Counted from the stretch's first letter, positions 19,100 to 29,925 are shown. The stretch is DNA of 64,000 nt from Sphingobacteriales bacterium (GCA_026391525.1 JAPLEF010000146.1:28349-92348), one strand, 5' to 3'. Notes: generated by a model not told the origin, from the sequence alone. Program-made: numbers and translations.

Positions 19100-20779
19100 A
19101 TGAGGCTCAAGTTTACGATAGCAATGATCAGATCCTGCAGTTTCCGAATGGCAGGCATTGTTTTATTCCAATTGGTTTTACTTACGGCTTCTGCTCAGCG
19201 TGATACTTTGAAAAAGCCACAAGCCATAGAAATCATTTCGGCCTATAAACCCATCCTTCGTTCCGTAGTAAAAATAAATTTCTCCGGTACAGCTTTACCT
19301 GCTGATTCTAACCGAACAGTTCGTGCTTATCAATTGCCTTCCCAGCAATTGTTTTATGCTTATCAGGCCGTTCCTTTGAAACCACTGGCATTGGAAAACG
19401 ACACATCCATTTATCTGGGCCAACGCAATTATGCAAAGCTGGGTATCGGTAATCTTCAAACTTTATATGCCGAAGCAGGTGTTGGTTTTGGCGATGGAAG
19501 AAATCGTCTTCTAAATATCATAGGTAGTTTCCGAAATAGTAAAGGCAAAATTCGTTTTCAGGATTATAGCGAATTTTCCATAAAAGCCAACGGAAGTTAT
19601 TTTCTTCCGGGAAAAGAAGTTTATGGCTCATTGGGTTTTCAACAGCGCCAGCAATTTTTTTACGGATATAATCAGCAAGTGTTCGATTTCTCCAAAGATC
19701 AGTTAAGGCAACAGTTTCAAAGTATAAACATCAAAGCAGGCATCAGGAATACTGAGCCCAATGAATTAGGCATAGATTACGACCCAACCATACAGGTGAA
19801 ATTCTTTGCCAATAAAGACCGAAACAGCGAGAGTTCATTTCTGATTGATTTGCCGGTTACAAAAAGATGGGATGAGCATATCAATGCCGGTTTGCTTTTC
19901 CGTGCCGACCTTACCAATTATGCTTCTAAGGAACTGTTGCCGGAGGATATCAGTTTCAGCAATAATGTAGCTCTGCTTACAGCAAAAGTGGGTTATCAAA
20001 AAAACAGTTTAAACCTTACCATCGGAGCAACGGCTTCCTGGGATAATTCGGATTTTGCATTTCTTCCAAACATTTATGGAGAGTGGCAGTTGGTTGAAAA
20101 TAAATTTTCAATCATTGGCGGATGGGTAGGCGCCATCAACAAAAACACTATGCAGAATCTTACTGCCATCAATCCATTTCTAAGCACTTTACGTTCACAA
20201 ACCAATACCAGAGAAACAGAATTTTATGGGGGTGTAAAAGCGCAGATTGGAAATCATTTTCAGTTCAATGCCAAAGCAGGGTTCCTTACTTACCGGAACT
20301 ATCAGTTTTTTGTAAACGATTACCGGGCAGGTGCTGAGGGAAAGAGTTTCATTTTGTCGGATGAAAGCACCATGAATAATTTCAGGATAAAAGCTGATAT
20401 GAGTTATGTGAACAAGGAACATTTCACTATCAATGCGGGCATCACCCTGAATGGATTCACCGGAGTGACGGATAATGAAAAAGCCTGGCATACGGTTCCA
20501 ATGGAAATCAATGCTTCACTTCGATGGTGGATTTTGAAACCTTTACTACTCAAGGCCGACTGCTATATTTTTGGTGGTGGCAATTATCTTGAAGTTGGTA
20601 ATTTAAGCCGTTCATTCAACGGGGCTGCAGATTTTAGTGCAGGTGCTGAATATAAAATCAACCGTCGTTTTAGTGCATTTCTTGATATCAACAATATCTT
20701 TGGCCAAAATTATCAGCGCTGGCATAATTATCCGGTTTACGGAATTAATTTCCTCGCTGGGCTGGTGGCCCGATTTTAA
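19100..20779 (+). CDS. Outer-membrane beta-barrel protein (TonB-dependent-receptor-like barrel)
   Basis: Signal peptide; alternating beta-strand pattern; C-terminal FLDINNIFGQNYQRWHNYPVYGINFLAGLVARF. Confidence 0.75.
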   Translation: MRLKFTIAMIRSCSFRMAGIVLFQLVLLTASAQRDTLKKPQAIEIISAYKPILRSVVKINFSGTALPADSNRTVRAYQLPSQQLFYAYQAVPLKPLALENDTSIYLGQRNYAKLGIGNLQTLYAEAGVGFGDGRNRLLNIIGSFRNSKGKIRFQDYSEFSIKANGSYFLPGKEVYGSLGFQQRQQFFYGYNQQVFDFSKDQLRQQFQSINIKAGIRNTEPNELGIDYDPTIQVKFFANKDRNSESSFLIDLPVTKRWDEHINAGLLFRADLTNYASKELLPEDISFSNNVALLTAKVGYQKNSLNLTIGATASWDNSDFAFLPNIYGEWQLVENKFSIIGGWVGAINKNTMQNLTAINPFLSTLRSQTNTRETEFYGGVKAQIGNHFQFNAKAGFLTYRNYQFFVNDYRAGAEGKSFILSDESTMNNFRIKADMSYVNKEHFTINAGITLNGFTGVTDNEKAWHTVPMEINASLRWWILKPLLLKADCYIFGGGNYLEVGNLSRSFNGAADFSAGAEYKINRRFSAFLDINNIFGQNYQRWHNYPVYGINFLAGLVARF

Positions 20780-20792
20780 CTATTTTTACCGG

Positions 20793-21431
20793 ATGGAACA
20801 ACTGATGGCTGCTTATCTTTTCAGCAACGGGCATTGTCCCCTCCCGGGAATTGGTTCTTTACAGATCCATGCCGGATCAGCAAAAGCCTTTTATGCCAAT
20901 AATTCGATCCTCGGTCCGCAGCCGGAGATCAGGTTGGTGAATAAGGAAGAAAATGCCACTTCTTTTTTGCATTACCTTATCCGGAAGCTTGAGTTGAATG
21001 AGCAGGTTGTGATTACGATGGTTGGCGATTTTTGTGCAAAAATCAATCACCTCGATTTTGGGGAAGAACTTTCCTTAGCCGATGCGGGATTTTTCATGCG
21101 AACTAAAGAAGGAACGTTGAAATTTCATTCTGCCGTTGTACCTGCTTCCTTTTTTCCTGAGCTGCCTTTGGAAAGGATCTCACAACCTGGCAGCATCCAT
21201 CAGGTTCGGGTAGGCGATACCGAAACCACCAGTGATGTGATGACCGAATATCTGAATGAAGCACCTCCTGTAAAAAAGTTTACCTGGTGGATGGCTGCAT
21301 TACTGTTGCTTTTTTTAAGCATCGGCCTGATCATCTTTTACCAACAGGCAGCATCTCATCAGGAATTATGGGGGAACAGTCAGCCTATCAAGCCTCCACA
21401 ACCTTCTTCATCTTATCAAATAGTGAACTGA
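20793..21431 (+). CDS. HU-CCDC81-like domain protein with one TM segment
   Basis: MEQLMAAYLFSNGHCPLPGIGSLQI... ; TM WWMAALLLLFLSIGLIIFY; start at 20793 from the ORF 20637-21431. Confidence 0.65.
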   Translation: MEQLMAAYLFSNGHCPLPGIGSLQIHAGSAKAFYANNSILGPQPEIRLVNKEENATSFLHYLIRKLELNEQVVITMVGDFCAKINHLDFGEELSLADAGFFMRTKEGTLKFHSAVVPASFFPELPLERISQPGSIHQVRVGDTETTSDVMTEYLNEAPPVKKFTWWMAALLLLFLSIGLIIFYQQAASHQELWGNSQPIKPPQPSSSYQIVN

Positions 21432-21456
21432 CCGAATTTTCTGTTTATTTATATTC

Positions 21457-22347
21457 ATGAACCATTACGAACATTGTCCATTATGCGGATCTGCTTTGAT
21501 CTCTTCGGTTTTGAAGGCAAAAGACCACACCGTATCGGGAGAGATTTTCAATATCTGGGCTTGTAAGGATTGCACCGGAAGGTTTACCCAGGATGTTCCA
21601 GCTATGGAAGCGATTGCGCCGTATTACCAATCTGAAAATTATGTTTCCCATACAGAAACAAAGGCTGGCTTTATCAACCGATTGTACCATCAGGTTCGGA
21701 ACATAACGGTGAAGGGTAAATGCAATTTTATTCGGAAAGAAACCGGGCTTACTACCGGGCGATTGCTTGATGTTGGTGCAGGTACAGGTACTTTTCTTAG
21801 TGTGATGAAAAAAGAAGGATGGGAAGTTACGGGTATTGAACCCGATGAACAAGCCAGAAAGAATGCCAATATTATCAATGATATATCGCTTTTACCTGCA
21901 GCAAGTTTTTTTGAACAGCAGCCGGAAAGTTTCGATGCCATCAGCATGTGGCATGTACTGGAACATGTGCACCAGTTACATGAATACATAGCTCATCTGA
22001 AAAAAATCCTGAAAAAGGATGGAGTGCTTTTTATCGCTGTTCCCAATTATACCAGTTCAGATGCTCAACATTACGATTCTTTATGGGCTGCATATGATGT
22101 ACCCAGGCATCTTTATCATTTTTCTCCTTTGAGTATGAAGCTATTGATGATCAAGCATGGTTTGGAAATTACGCGAATGGCCCCTATGTGGTTCGATAGT
22201 TTTTATGTGAGCATGCTCAGTGAAAAGTACCGGTCAGGGAAAAACAAACTTATACCCGCTTTCGTACAGGGCTTGAAAACAGATCTGGCAACTATGAAAA
22301 AGGTAAGTTCTTGTAGTTCTATCATTTATATCATCCGAAAAAAATAA
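21457..22347 (+). CDS. Class I SAM-dependent methyltransferase
   Basis: CPLCG zinc-knuckle-like N-terminus; LLDVGAGTGTFLSVM; MWHVLEHV. Confidence 0.87.
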   Translation: MNHYEHCPLCGSALISSVLKAKDHTVSGEIFNIWACKDCTGRFTQDVPAMEAIAPYYQSENYVSHTETKAGFINRLYHQVRNITVKGKCNFIRKETGLTTGRLLDVGAGTGTFLSVMKKEGWEVTGIEPDEQARKNANIINDISLLPAASFFEQQPESFDAISMWHVLEHVHQLHEYIAHLKKILKKDGVLFIAVPNYTSSDAQHYDSLWAAYDVPRHLYHFSPLSMKLLMIKHGLEITRMAPMWFDSFYVSMLSEKYRSGKNKLIPAFVQGLKTDLATMKKVSSCSSIIYIIRKK

Positions 22348-22354
22348 CAGGGCA

Positions 22355-23281
22355 TCAAGTAAGTTGCGCTATTGCCGCTTCGATGCGGCTAATGGTTTCA
22401 TCATCGCTTAAACTAACGGGTTCAAACGGTTTCCCAATCAATTTTCCATAAAGTTCTATGTATCTCCCACTGATTTCGCCGATCCATTCGGGGCTCATAT
22501 GGGGAACCTGCTGGCCTTCCTTGCCCATGAAATGGTTGGCAATAAGCCATTCTCTTACGAATTCTTTGCTGAGTTGTTTTTGTTTTTCCGAATTCGATTG
22601 CCTTTCTTCAAAACCATCTTTTAAAAAATAGCGGGAAGAATCAGGCGTGTGGATTTCATCCATCAAGGTAATCTGATCATCAATTTTTCCGAACTCATAT
22701 TTGGTATCCGCCAGAATCAGGTTTCGGTTAGATGCGATTTCTTGTCCTCTTGCAAACAATGCCAAAGCATATTGGCTGAGCGTTTCCCACTCTGCCGGGG
22801 TACATAATCCGGTTGCAATGATTTCTTCTTTGCTGATATCTTCATCATGCCCTTCTGAAGCCTTTGTTGAAGGAGTGATTATCGGATGTGGAAAGGCGTC
22901 GTTTTCTTTCATGTTTTCGGGAAGCGGCACACCACAAAGCACACGAAGGCCTTGCTGGTAAGTGCGCCAGGCATGACCTGTTAGGTTGCCCCTCACTACC
23001 ATTTCAATTTTGTAAGGGATACACTTCTTTCCTATACTCACCTGGGGTGCGGGGCAGGAGAGCAGCCAATTGGGACAAATATCTTTTGTAGCATTCAGCA
23101 TATATGCAGCAATTTGATTCAAAACCTGTCCTTTAAAAGGAATCGGTTGAGGAAGAATCACATCGAAGGCAGAAATACGGTCGCTGGCAACCATCACCAA
23201 CCATCGATCACTGATGGTGTAAACATCTCTTACTTTGCCGCTGTAAAATGACGTCTGATCGGTAAATTTCATGCCTTTCAT
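22355..23281 (-). CDS. purC: Phosphoribosylaminoimidazole-succinocarboxamide synthase
   Basis: YSGKVRDVYTISDRWLVMVASDRISAFDVILPQPIPFKG. Confidence 0.95.
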   Translation of the reverse strand: MKGMKFTDQTSFYSGKVRDVYTISDRWLVMVASDRISAFDVILPQPIPFKGQVLNQIAAYMLNATKDICPNWLLSCPAPQVSIGKKCIPYKIEMVVRGNLTGHAWRTYQQGLRVLCGVPLPENMKENDAFPHPIITPSTKASEGHDEDISKEEIIATGLCTPAEWETLSQYALALFARGQEIASNRNLILADTKYEFGKIDDQITLMDEIHTPDSSRYFLKDGFEERQSNSEKQKQLSKEFVREWLIANHFMGKEGQQVPHMSPEWIGEISGRYIELYGKLIGKPFEPVSLSDDETISRIEAAIAQLT

Positions 23282-23420
23282 GCCGCTAAAGTAGCATCAA
23301 TCCTCTAATAATCTGGCAGTGATTTTTGCTTAAGATTTCAACACCTGTTCACAAATATTATTTCAAAAGGAGGTCAACAATGCTTATTTTGCTATTTATT
23401 GTAAACCAAAACAACCAGAT

Positions 23421-26171
23421 ATGAGAAAACTTACAAGCTATTTGGCTATGTTATTGCTCATGGCGATTTTTAGTAATGCCGTATCAGCACAAAACGTAAC
23501 CATCAGCGGTAATGTCCGGAACAGTGCTACCCAGGAAAAAGCATCAGCTGTTTCTGTTACCATAAAGGGTACATCTGTTGGTACTTATACCAACGACAGG
23601 GGAGAATTCACTCTTAACAGTAAAACGCTACCGGTTACGTTGATTATTTCTTCCATCGGATACGAACCACAGGAAGTAACCGTAACTTCTGCAACCCAAA
23701 AAATTGATATCGCATTTGTGCCTGCCAGTTCACTCGGGCAGGAAATTGTGGTTTCTGCTTCACGTGTGCCGGAAAGAATCATGGAGTCTCCTGTTTCTAT
23801 TGAGCGGGTAAGTGCGGCAAATATCCGTAATGCCCCGGCAGCAAATTTTTATGATGTGGTTTCCACGCTTAAGGGAGTAGATATCACTACTTCTTCACTG
23901 ATTTTTAAAACTCCTACCACCCGCGGTTTTGGAGCCAGCGGAAATACACGTTTCAATCAATTGGTTGATGGTATGGATAATCAGGCACCCGGACTGAACT
24001 TTTCTGTTGGTGCCATCATCGGTTTGAACGAGTTGGATATCGATAATATGGAATTACTCTCCGGTGCATCATCTGCACTTTATGGTCCGGGTGGTATGAA
24101 TGGTACCCTTTTGATGACCAGTAAGAATCCGTTCAAATACCAGGGTTTATCTTTCAGTATCAAAGAAGGGATGATGCATACAGATGGAAGGGAACGTCCA
24201 ACATCACCTTTTCACAACTGGGCTTTGAGATGGGGTAAAAAAGTATCCGATAAATTCGCATTCAAAATCACCTCGGAAATTTTACAGGCAAAAGACTGGA
24301 TCGGGATCGACTACCGCAATTACGACCGATCAAATGGTGTAATGAAAGCCGGAAATCGCAATACCGACCCCAACTATGATGGCGTGAATGTATATGGTGA
24401 TGAAACTACATTGAATCTGGCACCTATCCTTACCGGTATCGGGCAACAAGCGCCATTCCTTGCCGGTTTCATTTCTACCTTAACGGCCAATCCGATATTT
24501 GTTTCCCGTACCGGCTATACCGAACAGGAACTGATTGATCCCAATACGGTAAATTTTAAATTAGGAGGTTCTGTTCATTATAAAATCACTCCGGGAACAG
24601 AAGCTACATTAGCCGGTTATTGGGGTACCGGAAATACCATCTACACCGGTGCTTCAAGATATTCAATCAAGGATTTCAAAATGGGTCAGTACAAATTTGA
24701 GCTGAACAATAAAAATTGGATGTTCCGTGCATATACCACACAGGAAAATGCAGGTCAATCGTATAACCTTGCCGCAACCACCCAGAATTTCAATGAATCA
24801 TGGAGGCCATCCGTAACCGTTATTAATGGCAAGCCTGCACCAAAGGCATCAGATTGGTATATTGTTTATGGACAAACCTTTATTGCCGCAAAATTAAACG
24901 GTGCATCAGATGCAGATGCGCACAATGCAGCTCGGGCTTCGGCTGATGTTGGCAGGCCAAAAGTGGGAACACCCGAGTTCAATAAAAGCTATGAAGCCAT
25001 AAGGAAATTACCCGTTCCGAAAGGAGGAGCTTTGCTCGACCGTACGGATTTATATGGCGTAGAAGGCAATTACAATTTATCTCCTTATACATCTAAGATT
25101 GCTGATATCCTTGTGGGAGCTAATTTTCGCCGTTATGTATTGAATTCTGAGGGAACTCTTTTTGCTGATAAGCCAGGTGAACCCATTAACATTGATGAGT
25201 TTGGTGCCTTCCTTCAGGCTTCACGCGAAATCACCAGCAGTTTGAAAATTACTGCTTCAGGCCGCTATGATAAGAATCAGAACTTCAAAGGCCGTTTTAC
25301 ACCAAGGGTGACTGCTGTTTATAAAGTGGCCCCGAATAACAATATACGGTTGTCGTATCAAACCGCTTACCGTTTCCCATCCACACAACAGCAATGGATC
25401 AACCTCGATTTAAGTTCTTATAAGCTGATTGGAGGAAACAAAGAGTTCAGTAATATTTACAATTTCAATGGCAACCCCATTTATGATAGAGATTCATTGA
25501 AGAAAGGCGTTCAGGCAGTGGAAAGTTTTGGTAACCTCAAGCCGGAATCACTTAGTTCCTTTGAACTAGGTTATAAAGGCTTGATGATGGATAATAAACT
25601 GTTGGTAGATGTGTACGGTTATTTTGGACAGTTCAACGATTTCCTTGCACGTAAAATAGTGGTTCAATCTAAAACAGGTGGCCCTATCAATCAATTGGAT
25701 GCAGATACCGGACAAATCTATTCCATTCCAATCAATTCAACTGAAAAGATCAAGACCTATGGATTCGGACTTGGATTGGAGTATAAGTTTCCACGTAATT
25801 TCTTTGTGAGTGTGAATTTTGCATCTGATAATCTGCGTGATGTACCGTCTAATTTCATCGCTTCATTCAACTCACCCCAATACAAAGCAAATGCTTCTGT
25901 GGGGAATTCAGGTTTTGGTCCGAAGCGCCGTATGGGTTTCAATATCGCTTACAGGTGGCAGGATGAATTTTATTATGAAGGCGATTTAGCCAATGGAACA
26001 CTACCGGCTGTGCAAACACTCGATGCACAATTCAGCTACAAATTGCCTAAAACAAAATCAATTGTGAAAATCGGGGCCAACAACCTGCTTAACCAATACT
26101 ATTACAACGGTGTAGGCAACTCTTTTGTAGGAGGTTTATATTATGTCAGCTTTGCCTACAATGTATATTAA
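23421..26171 (+). CDS. TonB-dependent receptor with carboxypeptidase-like regulatory domain
   Basis: NVTISGNVRNSATQEKASAVSVTIKGTSVGTYTNDRGEF, plug and barrel segments. Confidence 0.92.
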   Translation: MRKLTSYLAMLLLMAIFSNAVSAQNVTISGNVRNSATQEKASAVSVTIKGTSVGTYTNDRGEFTLNSKTLPVTLIISSIGYEPQEVTVTSATQKIDIAFVPASSLGQEIVVSASRVPERIMESPVSIERVSAANIRNAPAANFYDVVSTLKGVDITTSSLIFKTPTTRGFGASGNTRFNQLVDGMDNQAPGLNFSVGAIIGLNELDIDNMELLSGASSALYGPGGMNGTLLMTSKNPFKYQGLSFSIKEGMMHTDGRERPTSPFHNWALRWGKKVSDKFAFKITSEILQAKDWIGIDYRNYDRSNGVMKAGNRNTDPNYDGVNVYGDETTLNLAPILTGIGQQAPFLAGFISTLTANPIFVSRTGYTEQELIDPNTVNFKLGGSVHYKITPGTEATLAGYWGTGNTIYTGASRYSIKDFKMGQYKFELNNKNWMFRAYTTQENAGQSYNLAATTQNFNESWRPSVTVINGKPAPKASDWYIVYGQTFIAAKLNGASDADAHNAARASADVGRPKVGTPEFNKSYEAIRKLPVPKGGALLDRTDLYGVEGNYNLSPYTSKIADILVGANFRRYVLNSEGTLFADKPGEPINIDEFGAFLQASREITSSLKITASGRYDKNQNFKGRFTPRVTAVYKVAPNNNIRLSYQTAYRFPSTQQQWINLDLSSYKLIGGNKEFSNIYNFNGNPIYDRDSLKKGVQAVESFGNLKPESLSSFELGYKGLMMDNKLLVDVYGYFGQFNDFLARKIVVQSKTGGPINQLDADTGQIYSIPINSTEKIKTYGFGLGLEYKFPRNFFVSVNFASDNLRDVPSNFIASFNSPQYKANASVGNSGFGPKRRMGFNIAYRWQDEFYYEGDLANGTLPAVQTLDAQFSYKLPKTKSIVKIGANNLLNQYYYNGVGNSFVGGLYYVSFAYNVY

Positions 26172-26216
26172 ACAAGTAATGTTTGAAATTTATTTGAGAA
26201 CACTAAATAGTTCATT

Positions 26217-27452
26217 ATGAAAAATAATATCTGTGGAACGAAAGTACTGGCCTTACTGGCTATTGCATTTACCTTCACTTTCGTATCCTGTAACAAAGAA
26301 CCGGAGGAAATCATCGACAATACCGTAATCACTCCTCCTGTAAGTAATTTAACCCTTGCTGAAACACTCGATAATAATGCTGATGACAGCCTGTATTACC
26401 GGCTTGTGGTTCATGGTGGACAAGTGCCTGTGATAAGCAATGACAGCAGTTCATACACGCTATTTGTGCCAAATAACAATGCGATGCGTGTTTTCATCAA
26501 CGCTATTTCCGGTGGATTAGTTCCTATAAATGCACCCGATGCGGTATTCTCCGGATTTATCACCAATAATATTCCGCCAACAACCGCCGGTGCAATCGTT
26601 GGATATAATATCATACCGCAAATTGTGCGTGCTGCACAGATACCGGGTACTTTTCCAAACCTGCAGTATCCAACAACAATCAACCCGGCACCTTCCATTA
26701 GCGCATTGCTTAGGCTTACCACTTTTCCAACCACACGCAATGGCGCATGGGTTAATAATATTCCGATTACTGCAGTAGATCAGGAAGCTGTAAATGGTGT
26801 AATACATCATACTGCATTTTTGGTTACCCCTCCACAGCGGTTCTTATGGGATAGGATCAATACAGATACAGACCTGGAATATCTTAAAGCAGCGATAGTT
26901 CGTGCCGACAGCGGAACTGCTGCTCCTGGTTTCCTCGTAGGGGTTTTGAATAATATCGGCGCTAACCTTACAGTATTTGCACCAACAGATGCAGCGTTTC
27001 AGGGCACACTCACTTTAGCGATTGCTCAGATTTTGATCAATTTGGGAGTTCCTCCTGCAACGGCATTGGCTCAGGCACAGGCGCTGGCATCTACTCCGGC
27101 AATTTTCAGCAACCCTAATCTTTATCCATTCCTTACTGCACAAACCGTAAAAGGCATAGTAGTGTATCATGTATTGGGCAAACGGGCATTTACCAATAAC
27201 TTTCCTACCACTTTAACCAATTATCCAACCTTATTGAACGGGGCAGTAGCTGCTCATCCGGGTTTAGGCATACAAGCCACTTTCGGTGTTCCCTTTGTAT
27301 CTGCTGCAACGGTAAAAGGATTGGGTAACCCAACGGCTGCAAACATTGTTATCAATGCATCACCCTTAATACCGGATCCCAATGGTTCAAGCGATCAGCA
27401 TTACCTCAATGGGGTGATTCATAAAATAGATCAGGTTTTATTGCCACAATAG
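26217..27452 (+). CDS. Fasciclin (FAS1) domain lipoprotein, two domains
   Basis: Lipobox FTFVSC; YTLFVPNNNAM...NGVIHHTAF and LTVFAPTDAAF...YLNGVIHKID. Confidence 0.9.
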   Translation: MKNNICGTKVLALLAIAFTFTFVSCNKEPEEIIDNTVITPPVSNLTLAETLDNNADDSLYYRLVVHGGQVPVISNDSSSYTLFVPNNNAMRVFINAISGGLVPINAPDAVFSGFITNNIPPTTAGAIVGYNIIPQIVRAAQIPGTFPNLQYPTTINPAPSISALLRLTTFPTTRNGAWVNNIPITAVDQEAVNGVIHHTAFLVTPPQRFLWDRINTDTDLEYLKAAIVRADSGTAAPGFLVGVLNNIGANLTVFAPTDAAFQGTLTLAIAQILINLGVPPATALAQAQALASTPAIFSNPNLYPFLTAQTVKGIVVYHVLGKRAFTNNFPTTLTNYPTLLNGAVAAHPGLGIQATFGVPFVSAATVKGLGNPTAANIVINASPLIPDPNGSSDQHYLNGVIHKIDQVLLPQ

Positions 27453-27472
27453 TTTTTCAACTTATCGTTAAA

Positions 27473-27500
27473 AAAAGCTCCTGTAAATTTGCAGGAGCTT
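27473..27500 (+). terminator. Rho-independent terminator after FAS1 gene
   Basis: AAAAGCTCCTG / CAGGAGCTTTT stem followed by T-rich sequence. Confidence 0.75.
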
Positions 27501-27554
27501 TTCTATTATTTTTGAGTTGAAAAAACCAAGGTTGATTGATCCAAGAGGATGATA

Positions 27555-28367
27555 TTAGTTATTCAATTTCAATTCAAATAATTTTGGCCAGCGTTTCCCG
27601 GTGATGAGAAAAAGGTTTCGGCTACGGTCGTACGCAATGCCGTTGAGCACATTGGTACGGTAGGCTATAATATCTGAAGGTGAAAGCAAACCGGCCAGAT
27701 TCATTCTTCCTACAACATGGCCGGATTCTGCATCGATTTTCAAAATCATATCGGTTTCATACACATTGGCATAAATAAAACCATCTACATATTCCAGTTC
27801 GTTGAGCATATTTACATTGCCCAGGTTATCCTTTACAGCGATGGTATTTTTGATCTTGAAATTTGACGGGTCAACGAAATATAAATTGGCAGATCCATCG
27901 CTGATGATGAGCGAACTGCTGTCGTGCGTGATTCCCCATCCTTCCATCGGCCAGAAAATAGTTTGAATGGGTTTATCGATATTCTTCAATTCATAAACAT
28001 AAACTATATTATTCTGCCAGGTAAGTTGGTAGAGCTTATCCTTAAAAATGGTGATACCCTCTCCAAATGTGGTATCCGAACCCATAGGATGGTTTTTTTC
28101 CACATTGCCGGTAGACCAATCAGTGATGCGAAGCGATGAACTGTTATAATCTCCCGTACCCTCAAATAGCTTCCCATCATGCATCTCAAGCCCCTGTGTA
28201 TATGCACTGGTATCATGCGGATGCTGGCTTAAAATGGTAAAGGATATTTCTTTTGGTGCGGCAATTCCGGTAGGAGCGGGAATCAAATCAGGGTCGCTAT
28301 CTACTGTTTTAGGGTTATTACAAGCCAGAAAAAATAAGCTCAGCAAAAAAATAGGGGAACGTTTCAT
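27555..28367 (-). CDS. Glutaminyl-peptide cyclotransferase (glutamine cyclotransferase family)
   Basis: QHPHDTSAYTQGLEMHDGKLFEGTGDYNSSSLR. Confidence 0.88.
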   Translation of the reverse strand: MKRSPIFLLSLFFLACNNPKTVDSDPDLIPAPTGIAAPKEISFTILSQHPHDTSAYTQGLEMHDGKLFEGTGDYNSSSLRITDWSTGNVEKNHPMGSDTTFGEGITIFKDKLYQLTWQNNIVYVYELKNIDKPIQTIFWPMEGWGITHDSSSLIISDGSANLYFVDPSNFKIKNTIAVKDNLGNVNMLNELEYVDGFIYANVYETDMILKIDAESGHVVGRMNLAGLLSPSDIIAYRTNVLNGIAYDRSRNLFLITGKRWPKLFELKLNN

Positions 28368-28582
28368 ACTGTGGGTTTACCTACAAAATTAGGATTACTC
28401 GATGGCCTGCTATAAGATATTCTGAAAATAATTGGTAAATATTTTCTTTTTCTGGTTTATGTTATTATTTTTGTACTACCTCTGAGCCGATATTTATACT
28501 TTCCATAATTATAAATGCTGCGCTCCTTCCAATATACAGAATTACTGCAGTACGTTTCAATTCCTCGAAAAAGCTGGTCAAT

Positions 28583-28615
28583 ATCATTTTGAAAAATGAT
28601 TGCATAGTCATTTTT
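28583..28615 (+). promoter_or_regulatory. Overlapping mutually exclusive hairpins upstream of the metalloprotease gene
   Basis: ATCATT..AATGAT (within 28583-28600) and AAAAATGA/TCATTTTT (28592-28599/28608-28615) share the same middle segment. Confidence 0.3.
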
Positions 28616-28626
28616 AATATTCCCTG

Positions 28627-29865
28627 ATGAAGGTTCCAGTAGTGTTTTTGATTTCCCTTTTGTGGATAGGTACGTTACAGGCACAACGTGATTGTAGCTT
28701 TAAAATGATACCTGCAGATCAGGGTACTTTGCAGCAATTCAGAACAGATAACAGTTCGTTACAAAGTGCTGTTTCCCGCGATACGGCAGCCAATGAAATC
28801 ATTACGATTCCGGTTGTTATTCATCTTCTTTTTAATAATGCGGCACAGAATTTAAGTGATGCCCAGGTACTTTCTCAACTTAAGGTTTTGAATGATGATT
28901 TTCGCAGGCTCAATGCAGATGCTGCAAATACTCCTGACGCCTTCCGTAGTGTAGCTGCTGATACCCGTATCATGTTCTGCCTCGCACAGGTAGATCCACA
29001 GGGACGTCCTTCAAAAGGAATCATCAGGAAGTATACCACAAAAGAATATTTTCTCGGCGACGATGGGATGAAGTTTTCTGCTGCAGGTGGAGATGATGCA
29101 TGGGACTGTAAAAAATACCTTAATATCTGGGTGTGTAGTATGTTTGGCCGTAATTTGGGATATGCAACTCCTCCGGGCGGACAAGCAGATAAAGACGGTG
29201 TGGTAATTAATTACGATGTGTTCGGATCAATCGGAAACCTGCGTACTAATTTCGACAAAGGCCGCACAGCAACACATGAAGTGGGTCATTGGTTAGGATT
29301 ACAACACCTCTGGGGCGATCAAAACTGTGGCAGTGATGGCATCATGGATACACCACAACAAGCCAGCTATAATTACAATTGTCCTTCTTTTCCTCATGTA
29401 TCCAGTTGTTCTCCGAATGCAAATGGAGATATGTTCATGAACTATATGGATTTCACCAGTGATGTGTGCATGAATATGTTCACACTGGGACAAAAGGAAA
29501 AGATGCGTTCCTTGTTTGCTTTGAACGGTATCAGGAATAGCTTTTTACTTTCCTACGCTTGCGACAGTTCATTGGCTACTGGTGCACCTGTACCCGACGA
29601 TACGATTCCGGTTGCTCGTACTGCAGCAGGTATAAACATCTTTCCGAACCCGGTTCAGCAAATGGTAAACATCGAAACCACCAACGGATATGAGCTGAAA
29701 GGGAAAACGATAAGCATCTTCACGGTATCGGGTAACCGCATTTTTCAGCAAATGTGCAACAGTAATACAGAAAAAATCAACCTGGGCCAATTAGCTGCAG
29801 GAATTTATATCCTTACCGTAGGTGAAGGCAATGACAGGAAAATAACAAAATTGATAAAATTATAA
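28627..29865 (+). CDS. M43-type (pappalysin-like) zinc metalloprotease with T9SS C-terminal sorting domain
   Basis: Zinc motif HEVGHWLGLQHLWG; MNYMDFTSD Met-turn region; C-terminal INIFPNPVQQMVNI...GIYILTV...KLIKL. Confidence 0.9.
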   Translation: MKVPVVFLISLLWIGTLQAQRDCSFKMIPADQGTLQQFRTDNSSLQSAVSRDTAANEIITIPVVIHLLFNNAAQNLSDAQVLSQLKVLNDDFRRLNADAANTPDAFRSVAADTRIMFCLAQVDPQGRPSKGIIRKYTTKEYFLGDDGMKFSAAGGDDAWDCKKYLNIWVCSMFGRNLGYATPPGGQADKDGVVINYDVFGSIGNLRTNFDKGRTATHEVGHWLGLQHLWGDQNCGSDGIMDTPQQASYNYNCPSFPHVSSCSPNANGDMFMNYMDFTSDVCMNMFTLGQKEKMRSLFALNGIRNSFLLSYACDSSLATGAPVPDDTIPVARTAAGINIFPNPVQQMVNIETTNGYELKGKTISIFTVSGNRIFQQMCNSNTEKINLGQLAAGIYILTVGEGNDRKITKLIKL

Positions 29866-29925
29866 AACGCGTTTTCTTTGGGGGTTATTAGTTGCCGGGC
29901 TATTTCTATAGGCCGGCATCATTTT

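Noticed and set aside
28457-28684. 75-aa minus-strand ORF upstream of the metalloprotease
   Set aside because: Overlaps the start of the + strand gene, low-complexity composition, no family resemblance.
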